Position numbers and translations under genes: made by a program. A stretch of DNA of 64,000 nucleotides from Herbaspirillum sp. WKF16 (lineage in GTDB: Bacteria; Pseudomonadota; Gammaproteobacteria; Burkholderiales; Burkholderiaceae_D): assembly GCF_028993615.1 (NCBI RefSeq), contig NZ_CP118632.1, positions 2,046,001-2,110,000 of the forward strand. The letters run 5' to 3'. The notes below the pieces were generated by a model, which saw only the letters and a list, made by a program, of their open reading frames with translations, was not told the DNA's origin and made no database searches. This document shows positions 1-7,632 of the stretch, piece by piece (the first letter of the stretch is position 1; every line of letters begins with the position of its first letter).

Positions 1-210
1 GTAGGCGGCGCGCTCCTCCAGCGCCGGCGTGCTCTCGTCGTCTTCCATCCGGGTGACGATGAAGGCGCAGCCAGCGTGGCCGGTCGCGTTGACCTCCGTC
101 CAGCGGCCTTCGCCGACGAAGAATTCGCGCACCTCTGCGCCGGTGTAGGACTGGCCCAGGGAGAAGGGGCGGCCGTGCGTATGCCGGGGCCAGGGCTGGG
201 TCTTGTTCAT
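1..210 (-). CDS. Hypothetical phage protein, partial (3' end outside window)
   Basis: Reading leftwards from an ATG at 210, the frame is open to the window edge and gives at least 70 residues, starting MNKTQPWPRHTHGR. It overlaps the stop of the upstream gene by 4 bp (ATGA), which supports translational coupling in the leftward lysogeny operon. No family is recognised. Confidence 0.6.
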   Translation of the reverse strand, partial: MNKTQPWPRHTHGRPFSLGQSYTGAEVREFFVGEGRWTEVNATGHAGCAFIVTRMEDDESTPALEERAAY

Positions 211-503
211 GCTGCCTCCAGCTCACGGCGGGTCATGACCAGGGCATCGGTACCTCCGGCGCGGCGGCCGGACAGCTCTTGCCACTCCACGTTTTCCTGC
301 GCGATCTCCAGGAAGCGCTCGTCCAGCGCCTCGGTCAGGTCGACCGCGCTCCCCGGCAAGGTCACCGCAGCCAGCGACCAGCCGGTCGCGCACACCGACA
401 CCCACAGGGCGAACGGAATGTTCTCGGGCTTGTAGCTGTCGGTCAGCAGGAAAGCGCCCGTGGGAAGGTGCGCTGGCTGGATTGCTTGGGTGGTGGTGTT
501 CAT
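207..503 (-). CDS. Hypothetical phage protein, leftward operon
   Basis: 98-residue protein starting MNTTTQAIQ at an ATG at 503. A longer reading to 539 would run through the operator repeats, so the shorter start is chosen. The C-terminal half is acidic and helical (VDLTEALDERFLEIAQENVEW); no family is recognised. It is the first gene after the 518-604 repeat cluster and is coupled by ATGA overlap to the next leftward gene, so it is probably controlled by the phage repressor. Confidence 0.6.
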   Translation of the reverse strand: MNTTTQAIQPAHLPTGAFLLTDSYKPENIPFALWVSVCATGWSLAAVTLPGSAVDLTEALDERFLEIAQENVEWQELSGRRAGGTDALVMTRRELEAA

Positions 504-517
504 CGCGTGCCCCGTTT

Positions 518-604
518 GGTTGTAAGTGACTACAACCAAAGGTTACAACAGGCGATTTACGTTTGCAACATATAGTTGTAATGAATTTGAAAATAAAAGT
601 TGTA
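518..604. promoter_or_regulatory. Second repressor operator cluster (GTTGTAA repeats)
   Basis: Contains GGTTGTA-N6-TACAACC at 518-537 (perfect 7-bp arms), GGTTACAAC at 541-549, TTGCAAC-N5-GTTGTAA at 563-581, and a half site near 597-604. The same GTTGTAA/TTACAAC word fills the cI-cro gap. A possible leftward promoter (TTGCAA, 17-nt spacer, TAACCT) lies within it. It is inferred to be a left operator (OL-like) controlling the leftward genes. Confidence 0.6.
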
Positions 605-614
605 GAAAGGGGAA

Positions 615-641
615 AGGCCGCCCGAAGGCGGCCTGTTTTAT
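615..641. terminator. Hairpin, probable intrinsic terminator
   Basis: An 8-bp stem (AGGCCGCC/GGCGGCCT) with a CGAA tetraloop. It is followed by TGTTTTA on the plus strand and TTTCCCC on the minus strand. It lies between the operator cluster and the end of the leftward gene at 792-1127. The rest of 640-750 holds nothing I can identify. Confidence 0.5.
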
Positions 642-750
642 GGGAAGAGCAATCGCAGGACAGCGATCACGAATTGAAGAAAGCACATGTTTTTTCCTTT
701 CGCTCAGTGCAAAAGGGAATGCCAAACATGCGTTTATAAAATTGCGGGCG

Positions 751-774
751 TAAGAAAACCGCCCGGAGGCGGTT
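751..774 (-). terminator. Intrinsic terminator for the leftward 792-1474 gene pair
   Basis: On the minus strand a 7-bp stem (AACCGCC/GGCGGTT) with a 4-nt loop is followed by TTTTCTTA. It lies 18 bp beyond the stop codon of the 792-1127 gene. Confidence 0.6.
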
Positions 775-791
775 GTTTCAAGCGCAAGTGC

Positions 792-1127
792 TTAGGCTTT
801 TTTTCGATCCTGGAAACTTGACTCGTGTAACTCAGTTGACGGCGCAACCTTCTTGCGGCCAGTAGCTCTCTCATATCGGCGGATGCGTACATCGCTCATT
901 GCAAGTGCCCGCTTCTTCTTTGCAGGCGTCGCAAATTTCGGAGCCGCGTCGACGAGAGCCTTTATCTTTTTTGCAGAGTCGGCAGACCGTATAACCACGA
1001 CATCCTGGGTTTTAGCCATCTCAGCGCGGGCGCGCTTGACTCCATCAATGAGGCCGATGATCGGGGCAAAGTAGAGCCTAGGAGTCTCAGCCGCAGCCTT
1101 CATAAAGATTTTCCAGGGATCTTTCAT
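792..1127 (-). CDS. Hypothetical basic protein, coupled to a membrane protein gene
   Basis: 111 residues from an ATG at 1127, which overlaps the upstream stop as ATGA and has an AAGGTG Shine-Dalgarno within the upstream gene; a GTG at 1133 is the alternative. The C-terminal half is strongly basic (KKKR, RIRRYERATGRKK). No domain is recognised. Base composition is more AT-rich than the neighbouring phage genes, as in cargo genes. It is probably made together with the membrane protein at 1124-1474. Confidence 0.6.
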   Translation of the reverse strand: MKDPWKIFMKAAAETPRLYFAPIIGLIDGVKRARAEMAKTQDVVVIRSADSAKKIKALVDAAPKFATPAKKKRALAMSDVRIRRYERATGRKKVAPSTELHESSFQDRKKA

Positions 1128-1474
1128 TTCCACACCTTTTTGATGGCGCCAGAAATAGCGTTCCAGATAAAGATTAGCACAAGCAACACATCGGCGAACA
1201 GCAACGCATATTCAAGAGCGGTGAAAACAAAAATCTGCACTACCGACGCTTGGTGTTCTTCCAAAAAATGAACAAACTTGCTGAGGCCGAACGATAAAGC
1301 AGCCATCAGTAAAAATATCGCTGCTCCGCCAAGAGCATGCCCGTAAAACTCCGCAACCGCAGCAAGGATACTTTCCTGCTCCTTGGCGTGTTCGTGCGCC
1401 GTTACGGTAAGTGGCTTTTGTTGGATACCTATACCTAGATTCCCCGGGATTTTGTTTTTATGGCGCGTGGACAT
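1124..1474 (-). CDS. Two-TM membrane protein of the lysogeny arm
   Basis: 116 residues with a polar N-terminus (about 1-45) and two predicted membrane helices: about 50-68 (AIFLLMAALSFGL) and about 80-106 (FVFTALEYALLFADVLLVLIFIW). It ends in a basic tail (KKVWK). It lies just beyond the repressor gene and is read with it, so it could be expressed in the lysogen. Small membrane proteins here are often superinfection-exclusion factors, but nothing in the sequence proves that role. Confidence 0.62.
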   Translation of the reverse strand: MSTRHKNKIPGNLGIGIQQKPLTVTAHEHAKEQESILAAVAEFYGHALGGAAIFLLMAALSFGLSKFVHFLEEHQASVVQIFVFTALEYALLFADVLLVLIFIWNAISGAIKKVWK

Positions 1475-1593
1475 TTTCTTATCTGAATGTGAACCGTCAA
1501 TCTGACTCGTTAAGTGATACCGATTTTCTATTTGGAAACTGATAGATTTTCGCGGTCGGGAAGGGCAGGAGCCCTTGCCGCGGGTCCGGTGGC

Positions 1594-1974
1594 TTATCCC
1601 GTTTTCTTACTTTTTGCGGGATTCTTCGCGTGCCAGCGCTCAATGAAGTGCGTCACGTCATCGTCCAGCCGCTCCTTTTCATCGGGAGGGAGCAGGGCAT
1701 ACATCTGGTATGCAACCTTGAACGGCCAGCGCTGAATGGGCTGGATCGGGGCTGCCGGCTCGCTTCCATCGACAGCGCCATAACGCAGGAAAACTTCTGT
1801 CAGGCCCAGGAATTCAGCGGTTTTTCGCAGATTTTCGCCGCGCGGCTCGGACGCGCCGGCAATCCACTTTTGCACAGCCTGTGGGCTCACTTCGGCATAA
1901 CGGGCGAGCTCGGACTGGTTGCCGCCGTTCTTCTGCTCCAGCGCTTTTCTGATGCGGTCGTTCATGTTGTCCAT
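1594..1974 (-). CDS. CI-like phage repressor without a protease domain
   Basis: 126 residues. An N-terminal Cro/CI-type helix-turn-helix lies at about 15-60, with recognition-helix region SPQAVQKWIAG. The C-terminal part is short and acidic and has no Ser/Lys S24 peptidase, so RecA-stimulated self-cleavage is not expected. It is divergent from the Cro-like gene at 2082, with GTTGTAA repeats between them. The start at 1974 is taken; an in-frame ATG at 1965 has a better-spaced purine-rich stretch upstream. Confidence 0.8.
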   Translation of the reverse strand: MDNMNDRIRKALEQKNGGNQSELARYAEVSPQAVQKWIAGASEPRGENLRKTAEFLGLTEVFLRYGAVDGSEPAAPIQPIQRWPFKVAYQMYALLPPDEKERLDDDVTHFIERWHAKNPAKSKKTG

Positions 1975-1983
1975 CCCGAAAGA

Positions 1984-2080
1984 TTACAAGTACACGTTGT
2001 AACTTGCACTGCAAAAATTGGTTGTAACGATCCCTGTTGTGTTGTAACTTACGGTTGTAATCAACTTGAGTTACGACAAC
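1984..2080. promoter_or_regulatory. cI-cro operator/promoter region (GTTGTAA repeats)
   Basis: The 107-bp gap between divergent cI-like and cro-like genes carries TTACAA-N7-TTGTAA at 1984-2002, GTTGTAAC at 2021-2028 and 2041-2048, GTTGTAA at 2054-2060, and an imperfect TTACGACAAC at 2071-2080. A possible rightward promoter is TTGTAA (2022-2027), 17-nt spacer, TAACTT (2045-2050), which would be occluded by repressor. The operator role is inferred from repeat identity and position. Confidence 0.65.
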
Positions 2081-2081
2081 C

Positions 2082-2372
2082 ATGGATCAGATTGAAGAAA
2101 CTGGCATCGCCACGGCGGTCCGCTTAGCAGGCAGCCAGACCGCCCTGGCCCGAGGCATCACCCAGATCGCCGAAGCCCGCGGTGCCAGTGGCGTGACGCC
2201 CCAGGCGGTCCAGAAATGGGTGGCCCAAGGCTTTGCACCGCCTGAGCGCTGCCGAGAAATCGAAGACTTCCTCGATATGCGCGTCACCCGATACCGCTTG
2301 AATCCTGGCGTGTTCGGATCGCCCGAAGAAGCCCTTGCTGCTGCGCGCCAGCCCGATCAGGTGCAACCGTGA
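2082..2372 (+). CDS. Cro-like HTH regulator
   Basis: 96 residues; the region around 15-65 resembles YdaS/Cro-type HTH proteins. Its recognition-helix stretch TPQAVQKWVAQG nearly matches SPQAVQKWIAG of the divergent repressor, so both probably bind the same GTTGTAA operators. It is the first gene of the rightward early operon and overlaps the next gene by GTGA. Confidence 0.75.
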   Translation: MDQIEETGIATAVRLAGSQTALARGITQIAEARGASGVTPQAVQKWVAQGFAPPERCREIEDFLDMRVTRYRLNPGVFGSPEEALAAARQPDQVQP

Positions 2373-2686
2373 CCACTGCCGCCGAGAAAGCATCGCCGGA
2401 TCCGGTGGAAATGACACGCAAGGGTGGTGCACGGATTCTGGCCGAGGTCTTGCAGCGGCTTGCATACGTCGGGCAGGAGAATGCAGCGCATTGCATGGGG
2501 GTGGATCCGAGCACGGTCAGCCGCGCCAAGCAGTCGCTGGAGCAGTCCTGCCAGTTGCTCGCCGCCATCGGGCTGCAGGTCGCGGCCTCCGACTCGGTCG
2601 TCATCAGCCAGAAGGAGCTGTCCGGCCTCAAGTACCTGGCCGCGCGCTACCTGGAAGCCGACATGCAGCGGGAGATCCGCGCATGA
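2369..2686 (+). CDS. CII-like phage transcriptional regulator
   Basis: 105 residues from a GTG at 2369 overlapping the upstream stop (GTGA), with an AGGTG-like Shine-Dalgarno. A helix-turn-helix lies at about 30-60 (GQENAAHCMGVDPSTVSRAK), as in lambda CII-type activators, and the gene follows cro as cII does. It may activate repressor or integrase promoters. CII assignment is by fold and position, not by proven similarity. Confidence 0.65.
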   Translation: MTTAAEKASPDPVEMTRKGGARILAEVLQRLAYVGQENAAHCMGVDPSTVSRAKQSLEQSCQLLAAIGLQVAASDSVVISQKELSGLKYLAARYLEADMQREIRA

Positions 2687-3078
2687 CGCGCGCCAAGCCC
2701 TACAAGCCGCGCCTCGCCAAGCAGCCGATGATGCGCACAACGGTCGATGACCTGGCGCTCGAGCTGCGCCTGGGCGTCGAAGCCCTGATCGGCGCCCCGT
2801 CGGCCGAGACCTACAACCAGCTGGTGCTGATGACCGCCACGCTGGACAACGCCGGCGCCAAGTCCGAATCCCTGACCGCCGCCCAGGCCGCGCTAACCTC
2901 GATCTGCAATCGCTTCGACGCTGATCCCGTGGTGACCGTGACCGCCGAGGAGGCGGAATCACTGCGCGCCGCGGCTGATGGCCTCGATCGCGCGCTGGCC
3001 AAGATCCCCCACAACGTGTTCCGCGCCGCCCAGGTCTTGGCGCGCCGGAGCTTTGCCGCCGCCCAGGCCAGGGCCTGA
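2683..3078 (+). CDS. Hypothetical early phage protein
   Basis: 131 residues from an ATG at 2683 overlapping the upstream stop (ATGA). It is basic at the N-terminus (MTRAKPYKPRLAKQPMMR) and then alpha-helical and alanine-rich. No domain is recognised. It is part of the tightly packed early operon. Confidence 0.6.
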   Translation: MTRAKPYKPRLAKQPMMRTTVDDLALELRLGVEALIGAPSAETYNQLVLMTATLDNAGAKSESLTAAQAALTSICNRFDADPVVTVTAEEAESLRAAADGLDRALAKIPHNVFRAAQVLARRSFAAAQARA

Positions 3079-3120
3079 CATGTCTCTTTTTTTTGTCCCC
3101 AATGTTGAGGTGCGCGCGCC

Positions 3121-3978
3121 ATGAAGTGGAGCCACGACGCTTTGGCCGAGGATCTGGCGCAGCACCTGCGCGGGAAGACCGAGCGCCTGATCTGGACCGA
3201 TATGCAGCTCGGCCCGGCGGGTAGCCCGAGGCCCGATGTCTATTCCGTGCCCTTCAGCTACAGCCGCTTCCAGCCCTTGGCCTATGAGTGCAAGGTGTCG
3301 GTGGCGGACTTTCGCGCCGATATCACGAAGGGGAAGTGGACGGACTATCTGCGCTTCGCCTGCGCCGTCATCTTCGCCGTGCCCGAGGGCCTGATCACGA
3401 AGGCGGACTTGCCGGCTGGTTGCGGCCTGATTGTCCGATCTGCCGCCGGATGGCGGACGCTCAAGGGGCCGACGATGCGCCCGCTGGAGAACCTGCCCTT
3501 GGATGCCTGGATCAAGCTGTTGATCGACGGCTTGCCGCGCCAGCTCGCTCTCCTGCGCGAGAGCAACGCAAACACCTATTCGATGAACCTCGACATCCGG
3601 GAGCGCCTGGGCGAGCAGGTCGGCCAGCTGCTGCGCGACCGCGACTATGCATTTTCCAATTTCACCCGAGAGACCGAGCGATTACAGAAAGCGGGCGACG
3701 ACGCCCACAAGGCGTACGAAAAGCGGCTCGCCGAGGCGCGCAAGGACGCCGATGCCGAGGCCTCGCAGTCGGATTCGGTTCGCTGCGAGCTGGCCCAGGC
3801 CCTGGGCTTGGACGCCGGCGCCACGATCTGGCAGATCCGGAACGCCGCCCAATCAGCCGCCCGTCAATTGGGCCGCGACGAGGTGATTGCGTCTCTGCGA
3901 CAGCAGCTGCGCACCATTGAGTCCGCCGTTCAGGTCGCCGCCCGGGAAGTCCCTCATATCGCGCGAGAGATCCAATGA
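3121..3978 (+). CDS. MmcB-like PD-(D/E)XK nuclease-fold protein
   Basis: 285 residues. The N-terminal ~140 residues resemble the MmcB family (DNA-repair-associated, nuclease fold): P38-D39 and E56-C57-K58 form a PD...ExK-like motif. The C-terminal half is a charged, probably coiled-coil region (about 165-215, RETERLQKAGDDAHKAYEKR) followed by more helices. It is the first gene after a 42-bp gap in the early operon and overlaps the replication gene by 4 bp. Nuclease activity is inferred. Confidence 0.65.
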   Translation: MKWSHDALAEDLAQHLRGKTERLIWTDMQLGPAGSPRPDVYSVPFSYSRFQPLAYECKVSVADFRADITKGKWTDYLRFACAVIFAVPEGLITKADLPAGCGLIVRSAAGWRTLKGPTMRPLENLPLDAWIKLLIDGLPRQLALLRESNANTYSMNLDIRERLGEQVGQLLRDRDYAFSNFTRETERLQKAGDDAHKAYEKRLAEARKDADAEASQSDSVRCELAQALGLDAGATIWQIRNAAQSAARQLGRDEVIASLRQQLRTIESAVQVAAREVPHIAREIQ

Positions 3979-5120
3979 GCAGCGCTGATCTACCTCAACC
4001 TCTCACGCCGGCCGACTGCGACCTCACGGGCTACCGCTTCATGCCCCTGGACGTCGTGCGCCTGAAAGGCTCGGAACTGGCCTCGAGCTACACGCCCGAG
4101 GCTTGCTGGGCAGCCATGCTGCTGTGGTGCGCATCCTGGCAACACGTCCCTGCCGGCGCAATTCCTGATAACGACAAATGGATCGCCGACCAGGCCGGCT
4201 ACAGCCAGCGCGGCAAGATTGATCGCGCGTGGAAGGGCGTGCGCGACGGCGCGCTGCATGGCTGGGTGAAATGTTCCGACGGCTTGCTCTACCACCCGGT
4301 GGTGGCCGAGAAGGCGCTGGAAGGATGGATCGGAAAGCTGTTGAGCCGCCTTTCCGGCGGCATCGGCAACGCCAAGCGCTGGGGAACCGAGTTCGACGAC
4401 AGCGGCGTCAAGGGCCAGATTGTCGAGGCCTGCGCGCATCTGCAGGCGATCGCCCCCCAATCCGCCGTGCTCACTCAAAAGCAGGTGGTGGCCATCCTGT
4501 TGGGATCGGCCCCCGACTCGCCCCCCGATAAGAAATCTATCGCCCCCCGATCCAAAAAATCATCGCCCCCCGAATCGCTAGGCGATCGCAATAGAGAAGG
4601 AGAGGGAGAAGGAGATAGAAAAGAAAATATAAAACCAATACGGTCATCGTCAGCTTTAACCGTAGGTGGCGCCGGCGAGACCGCGCCCGATGACGACGAC
4701 TCCGGGCAAGAGCCTGGCGGCGCCACGCTGCCGCGCGCCGTCCGGATCGCCATCCTGCTGCGTGGCCTGGGCGTGAAGCCCATGACCGCCCAGCATCCGC
4801 TGGCCGTGGAGTGGGCCGGGATCGAGGAGTGCACGGATGCGCTGCTCACCGATGCGGTCGACCATGCTCGGCAGTTCAAGCCCGCGCCGCAAACCATCCA
4901 TCCGCACTACCTCATGCCCATCGTGGTGGAGAAGCTGAATCCGCCACCGCCTCGTCACGGCAACAGCTGGCGTGCGACTGAGCAGGCCACCGACGCCAAG
5001 GCGCGCGAACTGGGCATCACCGCCCCCGTCGGCTGGAGCTACGCCCAACTGCGCGACGCCATCCAGGCGGAGATCGATCGCCGTCGCAAGCAGCCACCCC
5101 CTGAAGGAGCCGCAGCATGA
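3975..5120 (+). CDS. DUF1376-type phage replication protein
   Basis: 381 residues. Residues about 15-115 match the DUF1376 pattern, with a MPLDVVRLKGSEL start and a WIADQAGY stretch; this domain is common in phage replication initiators. The middle (about 155-225) is a low-complexity Ser/Pro/Lys and Arg/Glu linker encoded by the iterons and AT-rich tract. The C-terminal domain (about 245-320) contains an LRGLGVKPMT motif and may recruit the host helicase or loader (inference). It overlaps its neighbours by ATGA junctions. Confidence 0.7.
   Translation: MSSADLPQPLTPADCDLTGYRFMPLDVVRLKGSELASSYTPEACWAAMLLWCASWQHVPAGAIPDNDKWIADQAGYSQRGKIDRAWKGVRDGALHGWVKCSDGLLYHPVVAEKALEGWIGKLLSRLSGGIGNAKRWGTEFDDSGVKGQIVEACAHLQAIAPQSAVLTQKQVVAILLGSAPDSPPDKKSIAPRSKKSSPPESLGDRNREGEGEGDRKENIKPIRSSSALTVGGAGETAPDDDDSGQEPGGATLPRAVRIAILLRGLGVKPMTAQHPLAVEWAGIEECTDALLTDAVDHARQFKPAPQTIHPHYLMPIVVEKLNPPPPRHGNSWRATEQATDAKARELGITAPVGWSYAQLRDAIQAEIDRRRKQPPPEGAAA
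4449..4665. other. Candidate phage replication origin inside the replication gene
   Basis: The 11-mer TCGCCCCCCGA occurs at 4518-4528, 4540-4550 and 4563-4573 (22-23 bp apart), with one-mismatch versions at 4450-4460 and 4506-4516. They are followed by a purine-only-like tract (about 4590-4625) and an A/T-rich run (about 4615-4665). The iterons-then-AT-rich order inside the initiator gene is the lambda O/ori arrangement. Origin function is inferred. Confidence 0.6.
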
Positions 5121-5500
5121 AGGACACCACCGTCGACAAGACCGCCTGCGCAGCCTTCGGCTGCCCCTGCGCTGCAACCGCCTCCAACGGCGGCAGCACC
5201 TGGCTGTGCACCTACCACTTCGGCACCGAGGCCACCAGCTGGCAGCGCATCACTCTGGAACTGCGCCGGCTCGAGTGGCTGATCCTGGTCTGCCGCGGCA
5301 TCCGCGTCTGCTACGGCACCGAGAAGTGGGAAAACGCCTCCCGGAAGATGGATCACGACATCCGCATGCACCAGCGCACCGATCTGCTGTTCTCGCCCGA
5401 GAAGGACGGCAACCCGCAGGCCTGGCTGCGCCGCCTTGAATCCGTCATCGCCAATGCCGCCGCCGGCGCCCGTCAGCCGCAGCTGGCGACAGTGGCATAG
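5117..5500 (+). CDS. Hypothetical Cys-rich protein, possible zinc-binding
   Basis: 127 residues, overlapping the replication gene by ATGA. C11, C16, C18, C31 and H34 (CAAFGCPC ... CTYH) could form a small zinc site; the remainder is helical with many Trp and Arg. No family is recognised. Confidence 0.6.
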   Translation: MKDTTVDKTACAAFGCPCAATASNGGSTWLCTYHFGTEATSWQRITLELRRLEWLILVCRGIRVCYGTEKWENASRKMDHDIRMHQRTDLLFSPEKDGNPQAWLRRLESVIANAAAGARQPQLATVA

Positions 5501-5583
5501 CCCGATGTTGACTTAACAAAACTTAACCATCCACCAACCCACCCGGGCGCGACGATCCGGGCACAGCGAACAAGGAGCGCAGC

Positions 5584-7197
5584 ATGAGCCGAAACACCGA
5601 ATCACCGAATAAAGCCGAAATGCCGAATGGGGCGGAAAAGGCCGAAGAGCAGGGCGCAGGCGCAGCAGTCTCGCAGATGACCAGCAAATCAAAGGCCGAA
5701 GCTCGGTGGCCGTTCCCCAGCGAAAGTAACCCCGTGGTTGAGCGCGCGTTGCTCGGCGCAGACACCGCGCTGGAGACATCGGAGGACGAGGCGCAGCCAT
5801 ACCGCCGCGATCCCGACATGGACGGCATGGCGACGCCGCGCGGGCCGGCTCCGTACGCCTTCAGCCGCAACCACGACGGCGACGCGCTGCTTCTCGTGGA
5901 CGGCAAAGTGGCCGGTTTGGTCAAGAACCTGCTGGGTTACGAGGAAGTGAAGGCGGCCGTTCTTCGTGCCGCTCCGGCAGCCGTGGCGCCGGGGCGCACG
6001 ATGCTTGGAGGATTCCGTTCGATGGTTCAAGAAAAGATGCCGAACGGGATCTACAAGCTGACTTTGATCTACGTAAGTCACGAGCAAGGGATCATGGCTG
6101 CTGATGAAGCGGGCCGACTTCTTTCTGGCGCGGCCACCCCACCCGCCGCGCCGGCAGGGGATGCCGACGCCAACGTGGTCGACGCCGAGTGGCCGCCGGC
6201 GTCGCCGCAGGCCCTGCAGTTGGCCGCGCAGGCCTGGCAGGAGCCGGGCACCAGCCACATCCCGATGATGCCGCGCCTGGCCGAAGCGTTCGGCCGGATC
6301 CTCGACCGCCAGCAGCGCGAAGAATGCGCCAACGCGCTGGTCGGCGCCTCCGAAGTCTTGGCCGGCCGCGCGATGCACGAGGCTGCCGAGGTGCTGTCCG
6401 CCCTAGTTCCGTTCGCGCGCCATGGCCATCTTGCCGTGGATGCCGTATCTCAGTCGGCCGAGCTCCGCATCTTCCGCAACGACGGCAGCCAGCCCGAGGA
6501 CACCGCGCATCTGGATTGCAAGGCCTGCGGCGGCAGCGGCCATGCCGGCGACGCAGCCGCAAAGGATGTGCCGGAGCAGGTGCCAGCCCTGCTGAAGTTT
6601 GATCCCAAGGATGGGCTCGCCGATGTCTACCCGTCGGAGGCGCGCCAGTACCGCATCTACCACGGCCTGGTGGCGTGGCTGTTCAACCCGTTCACCGGCG
6701 TCCGCCGCGACGCGCGCGATGTCGGCAACGATCCGTTCGGCCTGCTGATCGTGGCGCCCGGTACCGTTCTGCATGCGGCCGAGAAGGCCGTCGCCATCAC
6801 CAGTACTACCGCCGCGTTAGAGGTGCTGAAGGCGGCGGTCCAGAGCGACAGCTCCTACGCCTGGCCCTGGCACTGCAACGTGGCTATGGCCGCAAAGGAC
6901 GAGGGCCTGGGCCACCAAGCCGCAAATGAGGCGGCGGCGCGCTTCATGCGCATGGCCTTCGACATCGATGTCCGTCAGTCCGACGAGTGGAAGTCGCTGG
7001 AGCGACAGTGGTCGGCGTCGCCTGAGCCGAAGGCCACGCCGACCGTGGTGCGCGGGCTGATCAAGGCGCTGCTCGATGCGCCTCCGCTGGGCCAGGGCAC
7101 CTACTGCAAGGGATCGCTGAACATCGGTAGCGGCTGTGGCCGCTGCTACCGCTGCCGTGAGGAGCTGCTGGCGCTGCAGAAGGGCGGCGCCCAATGA
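5584..7197 (+). CDS. Large hypothetical early phage protein with Cys clusters
   Basis: 537 residues with a Shine-Dalgarno AAGGAG at 5571-5576. The N-terminus is polar and Ala/Glu-rich. A CKACGGSGH motif around residue 308, like a DnaJ zinc-repeat, and a CGRCYRC motif near the C-terminus suggest metal binding. The middle contains helical segments rich in Ala. It is the largest early-region gene and has no recognised family; the long size and two separate Cys clusters suggest a multi-domain protein. Confidence 0.65.
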   Translation: MSRNTESPNKAEMPNGAEKAEEQGAGAAVSQMTSKSKAEARWPFPSESNPVVERALLGADTALETSEDEAQPYRRDPDMDGMATPRGPAPYAFSRNHDGDALLLVDGKVAGLVKNLLGYEEVKAAVLRAAPAAVAPGRTMLGGFRSMVQEKMPNGIYKLTLIYVSHEQGIMAADEAGRLLSGAATPPAAPAGDADANVVDAEWPPASPQALQLAAQAWQEPGTSHIPMMPRLAEAFGRILDRQQREECANALVGASEVLAGRAMHEAAEVLSALVPFARHGHLAVDAVSQSAELRIFRNDGSQPEDTAHLDCKACGGSGHAGDAAAKDVPEQVPALLKFDPKDGLADVYPSEARQYRIYHGLVAWLFNPFTGVRRDARDVGNDPFGLLIVAPGTVLHAAEKAVAITSTTAALEVLKAAVQSDSSYAWPWHCNVAMAAKDEGLGHQAANEAAARFMRMAFDIDVRQSDEWKSLERQWSASPEPKATPTVVRGLIKALLDAPPLGQGTYCKGSLNIGSGCGRCYRCREELLALQKGGAQ

Positions 7198-7427
7198 GTG
7201 CCGCCACCTTGTTCGACCAGGTGCGCCAACACCTAGGCCTGAAGAACGACGCGGCACTGTCGAAGCGCATGGAAACCCACCGCGTCAGCATCAGCAACAT
7301 GCGCGCCGGCCGCATCCCCATCAGCGCGCCGCTGATGGTGCGCATCCACGAGGAAACCGGCTGGCCGACCAGGCAGATCAAGGCGCTGATCGGCGACGAC
7401 GCTGCGCAGGAAGGCGGTGGCGAATGA
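7194..7427 (+). CDS. Small HTH DNA-binding protein
   Basis: 77 residues overlapping the upstream stop (ATGA). The pattern NDAALSKRMETHRVSISNMR followed by a PLMVRIHEETG helix fits a Cro/C1-type helix-turn-helix. It may be an additional early regulator; its target is unknown. Confidence 0.65.
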   Translation: MSAATLFDQVRQHLGLKNDAALSKRMETHRVSISNMRAGRIPISAPLMVRIHEETGWPTRQIKALIGDDAAQEGGGE

Positions 7428-7606
7428 TTGCCGGAATCCCCGCCGAAGACCGGCCGACCATCATCACGCAGCGCGTGCCGGCGCACGTGCGCGACGCGCT
7501 GCTGCTGGTTGAGGCGATCCGAAACAGCCAAGCAGCAGCGGCCAAGCGCTGCCTGTCCTGCGGCGCCAAGACCAACGAGCACGGCGCGCTGCCGTGCGGC
7601 CACTGA
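7424..7606 (+). CDS. Small Cys-motif protein
   Basis: 60 residues starting at the ATG at 7424, which overlaps the upstream stop by ATGA. It ends CLSCGAKTNEHGALPCGH, a probable zinc-binding C-x2-C...C-x-H tail. The gene is compact and coupled to both neighbours, which supports it being real. Function unknown. Confidence 0.55.
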   Translation: MIAGIPAEDRPTIITQRVPAHVRDALLLVEAIRNSQAAAAKRCLSCGAKTNEHGALPCGH

Positions 7607-7632
7607 TTGCGAAATTTCGAAAGATCGAAAAC

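Noticed and set aside
526..753. Short open frames on both strands between the operator cluster and the 792 gene
   Set aside because: They run through operator repeats and a terminator hairpin and have no coding character.
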